Positions 58,629 through 64,000 of a stretch of DNA of 64,000 bases are shown piece after piece (the stretch's first letter is position 1; every line of letters begins with the position of its first letter). This stretch comes from Podaxis mareebaensis (Eukaryota; Basidiomycota; Agaricomycetes; Agaricales; Agaricaceae), in contig JAEUWP010000139.1 of NCBI GenBank assembly GCA_018524725.1, positions 372,001-436,000 on the forward strand. The letters run 5' to 3'. The translations under genes were made by a program, and so were the position numbers. Under the pieces are notes generated by a model that was given only the letters and a program-made list of their open reading frames with translations, ran no database searches and was not told where the DNA came from.

Positions 58629-59496
58629 GGTACCGTTTCTTCGCAAATCACATTGACAATCATTTTGAAACATTCCTAGGTATTTTCTATCCATGCACAT
58701 TGTTTTATCATTTTGTATTTAGGACATATGCTACACTTCGTCCATAATAGGTACGTACCCATTGCCTGAAACTAATCACGGCAACGGTATTGAACTTTAA
58801 CTTTGAACGTTGTCTTCCTCAGTTGTGCCAATATTTCGGAGCATTTCTGGATTCACAGGGCTTCGTACGACCCCGAGATCCACCGGAGTTGTGTATCCAA
58901 GTTGCGGGACCGCACTTCTTGTGAATCTGATGAATGTACGTTTCTGGATATTGGAGGCACGGTTTCGCATCCATGAGACTACGCTTCATGACGCCCAAGC
59001 ATCGCCCACCATCGCGGAGTCAGAGATGAAGGCGAAAGAAACCATCTGAGACGAATTCGGTGTAGATGGCTGTTATTTGTGGGATTTCTGGAAACCGCCC
59101 GTGGAACACCACGCGCAGTCCATACCCACATTAACCCGGCGTGAATCATGATGGCCTCGAGGCTAATAGCTAAAATTTGCGTATCGGACTCCGCGTGTCT
59201 CACGGGGAGACAGAGCTCGACATATGGAGCGGTTCGGGGTTCTTCGTAGGAAGGCCTTCGGAACTTGGGTTCTTGCCTTGTACGCGTTCATGGGGGTATC
59301 TATCTGCTGCATCTCGGACGCTCTCCTCTAATGCGTTAGGGCTCCAACAGGGGCTTGGACAGCGAGTTGAACGTCGCCACCAAACGAGAGATCTCAACTT
59401 TCCAGAAAAACATGATCAGGGAAAGAAGGCGAGGAAGCGAAATGCAATTAAGACCGATACCACTACAAAACAGGTATACGAGAATCCATCAGCTGT
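58629..59496. other. Intergenic between convergent genes, no gene recognised
   Basis: Lies between the 3' ends of NSE2 (+) and RPN13 (-). A plus-strand frame near 58810-59049 has no family features. Probably two 3' flanks. Confidence 0.45.
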
Positions 59497-60882
59497 TTAA
59501 TCTGTCTCCATGTTGCTGTCCGAAGCCGAACGCTCCCTATCCGCCTGTTCTTGAATAGCACGGAGAAAGGGTAAAATGCCAGTCCCGGCTTCCTCGGGGA
59601 GTCCGAGACTACGAACGAGGCCACCTAATAGTCCCGTGCGGAGACCTTGGTCGAAACTCGATACTGCTGCCCTAAAGTGCGGGGAACTGGTTGGATTGTG
59701 GGTTTCACCACCATCATTACGTGTTTTTTTGCGCAGATAAGAGACAAAACGATTAGGGACAAGGGCAAAGTTGGATTAACGGGATAGGGGATTGATTAAT
59801 TAGTGACTGTTTGGTGTGGGCGTGGAGAATGGTGTGAGCGTACCTGATGACGCGTTGTAGGGTCTCTGGTGAAGGTGGTGTTGGAAGGTCTGGAGGGAGG
59901 TGGGGGAAGAGTGTGGGGATGAGTTCAGGGTGCGAGGTGAAGAGGGGTGCGATGTTGGCAGGTGTGAGGATGTCGGTTAATGCGAGTTCTGTTGTGTGAA
60001 TGGTTAGTTTGTCAGATTAAGAAATTGTTTCCGGTCTTTTTCAAGCGCGGGAGAAGAGCTCTACCTGGAGGTGCGGCTGCTGCGGCGGCGAGAGCGTTAC
60101 GGGCTTGAAGTGTACCAAGAGCATTAGAAAGAGCAGCTATTTGTTCAGGTGTGGCTTGGAAACCGGCAGCGGTTGTTGTGGCAGTTGAAGTTGCTGGTGA
60201 AGTTGATTGTGCAAGGGTGGAAGAAGATGCGGGGGCAGCAGTGGATCTGAGAATTCATGGGTATGATAAAAAGGTACAAAATGGTAGGTTGATCATGTTA
60301 TTATTATGTCCTGGTTCAATGGGGCCTGGAGGGGATTGGGGGGACGGGGTAGGAGGGGAGGGGACCTACGAGGAGGCTGAGGCTTGGGGCTGAGAGGAGG
60401 GGGTGGACCATTGGACTTGGTAGTCTGGATCTTCGAGTAGACCATTCAGGTTGTTTACGAATTCGTCGTCGCGGGCGGAGGATGCGTCTTGCAGCCAGAA
60501 CTATTATGAATGCATCGATTAGAGTGCGAACGTATGTAGATCTGAAGAGATACACACGAAGTGTCTTTGATTCGAGGAAGAAAACTTGAGGACGTAGACT
60601 CTTCCAGGAGATTGTGTCACCTTGACGAAACTCGCATCGGAGGGGAACAAAATCAAATCCTAAGTAGCACAATTAGTACAATGTTCCAAATATCTAGGGT
60701 GTTGGACGCACCTCCTCAATCTGTCCAGAGACCCGGTTTTTCCACTGAAAGTGCAACAAGCCATCATCGCCATTGATTAGAAGGATAGCACCCTTTGTAG
60801 GAGATGGCTCGATGGTGTTGGTGCCCTCACGACGGAATGCTCTTCCTGCCTTGAATGCGAGGAGTGTGTCCGAATCTGACAT
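59497..60882 (-). CDS. RPN13: RPN13/ADRM1, proteasomal ubiquitin receptor
   Basis: Ubiquitin receptor on the 19S regulatory particle of the proteasome. The start at 60882 gives MSDSDTLLAFKAGRAFRREG, and the Pru domain continues GAILLINGDDGLLHFQWKNR, then DLILFPSDASFVKVTQSPG, VYVLKFSSSNQRHFFWLQDA and NNLNGLLEDP. A low-complexity Ala/Ser/Thr linker follows. The C-terminal DEUBAD-type domain (binds Uch37 where present) has ELALTDILTPANIAPLFTSH, PHLPPDLPTPPSPETLQRVI, and HFRAAVSSFDQGLRTGLLGG, ending in an acidic SNMETD. About five introns. Both halves are present, so this is the long form, unlike the Pru-only yeast protein. It diverges from the SCOC-like gene; an inverted CCAAT sits between them. 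Confidence 0.93.
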
Positions 60883-60977
60883 GGTCGACGGTATACGGTA
60901 GATGAGAGATTGTGGAGTGGAGTTGGAAAGAGCGCGACGCGTCAGTGCTTTCCTTTTGTGAATCTAATCAGTCTCGG

Positions 60978-60982
60978 AATTT
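60978..60982 (-). promoter_or_regulatory. CCAAT box between RPN13 and the SCOC-like gene
   Basis: ATTGG on the plus strand (CCAAT on the minus) lies 96 bases upstream of the RPN13 start and 127 bases upstream of the SCOC-like start, within the 226-base divergent gap. Position and sequence fit a CCAAT-binding site; nothing more can be shown. Confidence 0.35.
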
Positions 60983-61108
60983 GATTGGTCGCCAAGTCCG
61001 TTCATCATTCCGGTGTTTTGTGATCCAGCTCTTGCTCTCACACTTGCTCACTGGTCGGGGACGCTTCCACAACTCTCGACTTGGCGAAATCCTCCTTGTG
61101 GAATTAGA

Positions 61109-61493
61109 ATGTCGTTTACTGGTCTTGGTGCAGAGGAAGAGTCGCTAGGGTGGGGCGCTATTTCTCCCCCAGTGGAAGAGATGGATTTGGTCAGTCAGGC
61201 GATTCGGAAGGAGAAACTCATCAAGTGTGTTCTTGCTCTTCTATGCCGCTCACCTGGCCTAATCTTACGTTTGTTTTCTTTCAGGGAAATAAAGGCGAGC
61301 CAGGAGGGTCTCCGTGGTTGGTTTTCCATCCCTATTGCCAATGTCTCGAAAGCTATCGGTTAACAGCTATCACGCAGCTATGCTCGCCAAGGTGCAGAAT
61401 GTGCAAAAGGAGGTCGACAAGCTGATATCAAGCAACGAAGTGCTGCAGATGTATATCGACAATTTGACGAAGCAGATGGCCCAGCGGCGATAG
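61109..61493 (+). CDS. Short coiled-coil protein, SCOC/SLO1-like
   Basis: Three exons, 61109-61224, 61285-61320 and 61367-61493, join to 92 residues. The N-terminus is MSFTGLGAEEESLGWGAISP. The C-terminal half is a coiled coil: MLAKVQNVQKEVDKLISSNE followed by VLQMYIDNLTKQMAQRR. The E-x-L-x-x-Y-I-x-N-L pattern is the hallmark of short coiled-coil proteins (human SCOC, yeast Slo1), which bind ARL-type GTPases at the Golgi. The size agrees with the family. The neighbour on the other strand, ARL8, is itself an ARL GTPase, but there is no evidence that the two products interact. The middle exon is only 36 bases. Confidence 0.75.
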
Positions 61494-61729
61494 CCTAGTC
61501 TCCTCCAATACTATACCCTCCTGTTTCGGTATACCATACCCTTTTATTGGATGCAGTCTTTGTTCCTGGAGTACAGAACTGTATGATGATATATTAAATC
61601 GACTACAACAGCCCAAGGCTCGACTGAACGAAAGAAACAATAACGGGTAGTGTATATGTACAGCTGCATGGTCCACATGCGAGGAAGTGAGAGGGGTGTC
61701 CTGTATGAGTAGGCAACTAAGCCGAGGCA

Positions 61730-63009
61730 TTAATGACTCCTCCCTGCGAGCCATTGGAGCACGATATCTCTGCCCAGGGGTATAAACAAGGAAAAAGATA
61801 ATGGAGAAGATGGTAAGTACATACAGGTTGTGTTGGCTTTTCATGGAACACTGAGATGGGTTCGTGAGTGCGGCGGAGTAAGAACGGGTTTCCATGGTTC
61901 CTTACAGAATAGCACTGAATCCCAGGGCAGTGAATGAGCAGATTTGAGAGCAGAAGGAAGAGAGGTACTCACCGACACAGGTCGATCTGAGATTTTGTCC
62001 AGTTGCCTGATTGCAATAGCATGAGTGCTCATCACCAACGTTAGCGAAGAGAAGACATGACGTACAGGCTCTTGATGAGTTCCTTCACGGAGGCATGCCC
62101 GTCAATGTCATTCTTGTTACCCAACTGCAAGGAGCAACGGGATCTGAGCTTAAAGCTTCGTTTCAACAAGGTAACAAGACGCACCACGAGCAGAGGTACA
62201 CCTGAAAGTGTAGGTTGGGACAACAACTGATGTAGTTCAAAGCGCGCAGTGTTGAATTTTTCCGACTGGAACGGCAACCGAGGTAGGCAAGAAGGGAAGT
62301 GATGAGGTTCTGGTTAGGGGTCAAAGGTAGACCACATACATCAACCGAGTCTACGACGAATCTGTCAACAATCGAGTTGTCAGTTATATTTGCGGACGCT
62401 ATCAAGGATAGGGGACGTACACTATTGCATCTACACCATTGCAGTATCGCTCCCACATTGATCGGAATTTAGGCTGGCCTAGGGTGGGAGAGAGAGGAAG
62501 AGGGTTGGGGTCAATAAGTGTATGTCCGCAGTAGATGACAACCGCAGCGAGGTATTCAAGAAGAAAGGCAGAGACAAAGACGGAGGACAAGGGTGAAGGA
62601 GGGGGGGCATACCAGCTACATCCCAGATCTTCATCGTCACATTCCCCTTTCTCACTTTCCGAAAGTTGAACGCTACGGTCGGGACAACATCTTCGCTCCA
62701 CTGCACCATCCCTACGCATTACAATTCCGGCAGGTGAGCTCGAGAGTGGGGGATGCGCACCTGGCCAGAGGTGATGACATTTACAAACGACGTCTTTCCC
62801 GATGCCTAAACACGATTACAACAGTGTAAGTTGTGGAGAAGAATGGGGATGAAGAACGGAGATGGGTTCCTACTTGAAGGCCGACGACGGCAATTTCTGC
62901 CGATTTCGAAAAGAAGAGGCTGGACAGGACTGAGTTCGGGGTTGTAAACGCTCTAAGGAGAAACGTACCCAGTGAGCCAGTGGAATATGGAGGTAAAGAA
63001 ACCAGGCAT
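61730..63009 (-). CDS. ARL8: ARL8 small GTPase
   Basis: ARF-like GTPase controlling lysosome/vacuole positioning and vesicle transport along microtubules. About ten very small exons join in frame: [167 protein letters not shown], and [15 protein letters not shown], stop at 61730. The P-loop GLQASGKT, switch Thr in VPTV, WDVAGQ and NKND boxes are present. The hydrophobic N-terminus suits the amphipathic membrane helix of ARL8. The P-loop has Ala-Ser where animal ARL8 has Asn-Ala. No lipidation glycine follows the first Met, as usual for ARL8. Confidence 0.9.
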
Positions 63010-63224
63010 AATGTGGAGGAAGGTGGAAGAAGGTGATGCAATGCTCCTGGCCCAAGTATGCTGTCCATTTTGGGAAAGAAGGCGGGGTCGGACGCGTTAC
63101 ATCACTCCCCTCCCAACTTCTCCCTCAAAATTTCTTCCCGCTCATTTGCTTCCACATATCTGGGGAGTCGCTGGCGTTCTCTCGCGTTTGGATCTGGCAT
63201 TGTCAATCTAATTCAGGCCTACGC

Positions 63225-64000
63225 ATGACTATCTACACCCCCGCCGCCTTGGCAAGCGCGTACAGGACACTACATCTCGCCACGACACCCGCATACCGAC
63301 GTTTCTCACATGCAGGTCGTGCTCTTCTCGCGCAACATCGCCATCCCCCCAAAACGCGACCACAGCCATACCTCCAACAACGATGGTTCCAATCCGAGCA
63401 GGCTGGTTCCAGTGCCAGTGCTTCAAAGGTGACCAACGCCGACTTGGATGCGGAAGCTCCATCCAAAACGGATGAGATTCTCTTGGAAGACCCAGACGAA
63501 GATCATCTGGCATTACAAGATAACGCACTGCAAACAGTCGTTGCTGGTCTCACTGGCAAGGACGTGGGGCCGAAGAAGAAAGCCAAGAAGGTGAAAGTGA
63601 AAGCGAAGAAAAAGAACGGGGAGGACGAGACGAAGGAAGGAGACAAGGTAGATAATGCGGTGGGAGGGCTCTTAGACTTGATAATGTCAAACTCTGAGAA
63701 CCCGCATTCTCTGAAGGCGAGGAATAGTGATTGGGAGACCGGATGGGGGCGAGATAGTGCGTATAAGATTTATTCGTTGACTGTTGCGATGACTGATTAT
63801 TTCTCTATCATGAAGTGCTTCAACCTAGCTCCTTAACATCCAATCTCGGTGCTACCGCCCCAAAATCCGAGAAGAGGCCAAAGTCGGATTTAGATGCAGA
63901 CAAGAATTTACAAGATGCCCTACCCCCAATCCCTTTCGAGAAGAGACCCTCGTGGTTGTTGTTTACTCGCCGTATTGACGGCGTGATAGAACCTGACAAG
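63225..64000 (+). CDS. Mitochondrial-looking protein of unknown function, 3' end cut
   Basis: The ATG at 63225 gives MTIYTPAALASAYRTLHLAT, then TPAYRRFSHAGRALLAQHRH, an Arg/Ser/Ala-rich, acid-free leader that strongly suggests mitochondrial import. An acidic stretch (DEILLEDPDEDHLALQDNAL) and a very basic one (KKKAKKVKVKAKKKNG) follow. A small intron (donor gtataag after 63756, acceptor near 63826) keeps the frame from WETGWGRDSA to SLTSNLGATAPKSEKRPKSD. The last readable part is PIPFEKRPSWLLFTRRIDGV, and the frame is open at the window end. I do not recognise the family; the folded domain is probably beyond the edge. It diverges from ARL8 across 215 bases. Confidence 0.7.

Noticed and set aside
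58810..59049. Plus-strand frame after NSE2
   Set aside because: Short, with no homology signal, between two 3' ends.

Overview
The window is nuclear DNA of a filamentous basidiomycete, most likely an Agaricomycete. Short GT-AG introns (about 45-70 nt) cut nearly every gene, and the gene content is purely fungal. A DUF6534 multi-pass membrane protein, a family expanded in mushroom-forming fungi, supports the class-level guess; I do not name a species. No rRNA or tRNA gene, CRISPR array or intact transposon was seen.

Layout. 1-9.2 kb: isocitrate lyase (cut by the left edge, -), ALG7 (-), a SET-domain/TAD3 fusion (+), malic enzyme (-), mitochondrial ribosomal protein mL58 (-). 9.2-12.5 kb: unresolved DNA. 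12.5-17.8 kb: a disordered coiled-coil protein and the histone acetyltransferase RTT109 (both -). 19.3-21.6 kb: a heavily split DUF6534 membrane protein (-). 22.2-27.4 kb: cullin-1 (-), COQ5 (-) and FCF2 (+). 27.5-33.9 kb: a large ABCC transporter (-), then a 137-bp tandem duplication and SAS10/UTP3 (-). 37.3-40.5 kb: DUF2462 protein (-), complex I NDUFA9 (+), TOM22 (-). 40.9-44.0 kb: Zn2Cys6 regulator (+). 46.0-47.6 kb: CENP-B-type DNA-binding protein (-). 47.7-50.9 kb: no gene recognised. 50.9-64 kb is dense: alternative oxidase (+), Spo71/Mug56-like PH protein (+), uS12m (-), NSE2 (+), RPN13 (-), SCOC-like protein (+), ARL8 (-), and a mitochondrial-looking protein cut by the right edge (+).

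Functions. Many genes serve mitochondria: COQ5, NDUFA9, AOX, TOM22, uS12m, mL58, probably malic enzyme, and the last gene. Others serve ribosome assembly (FCF2, SAS10), ubiquitin/SUMO pathways (CUL1, RPN13, NSE2), chromatin (RTT109), N-glycosylation (ALG7) and membrane traffic (ARL8, SCOC-like). They are not an operon or biosynthetic cluster, but several sit head-to-head across 140-230 bp gaps that probably act as shared promoters. Exon joins were worked out by eye from splice sites and protein similarity; outer coordinates are firmer than internal ones unless exons are listed.
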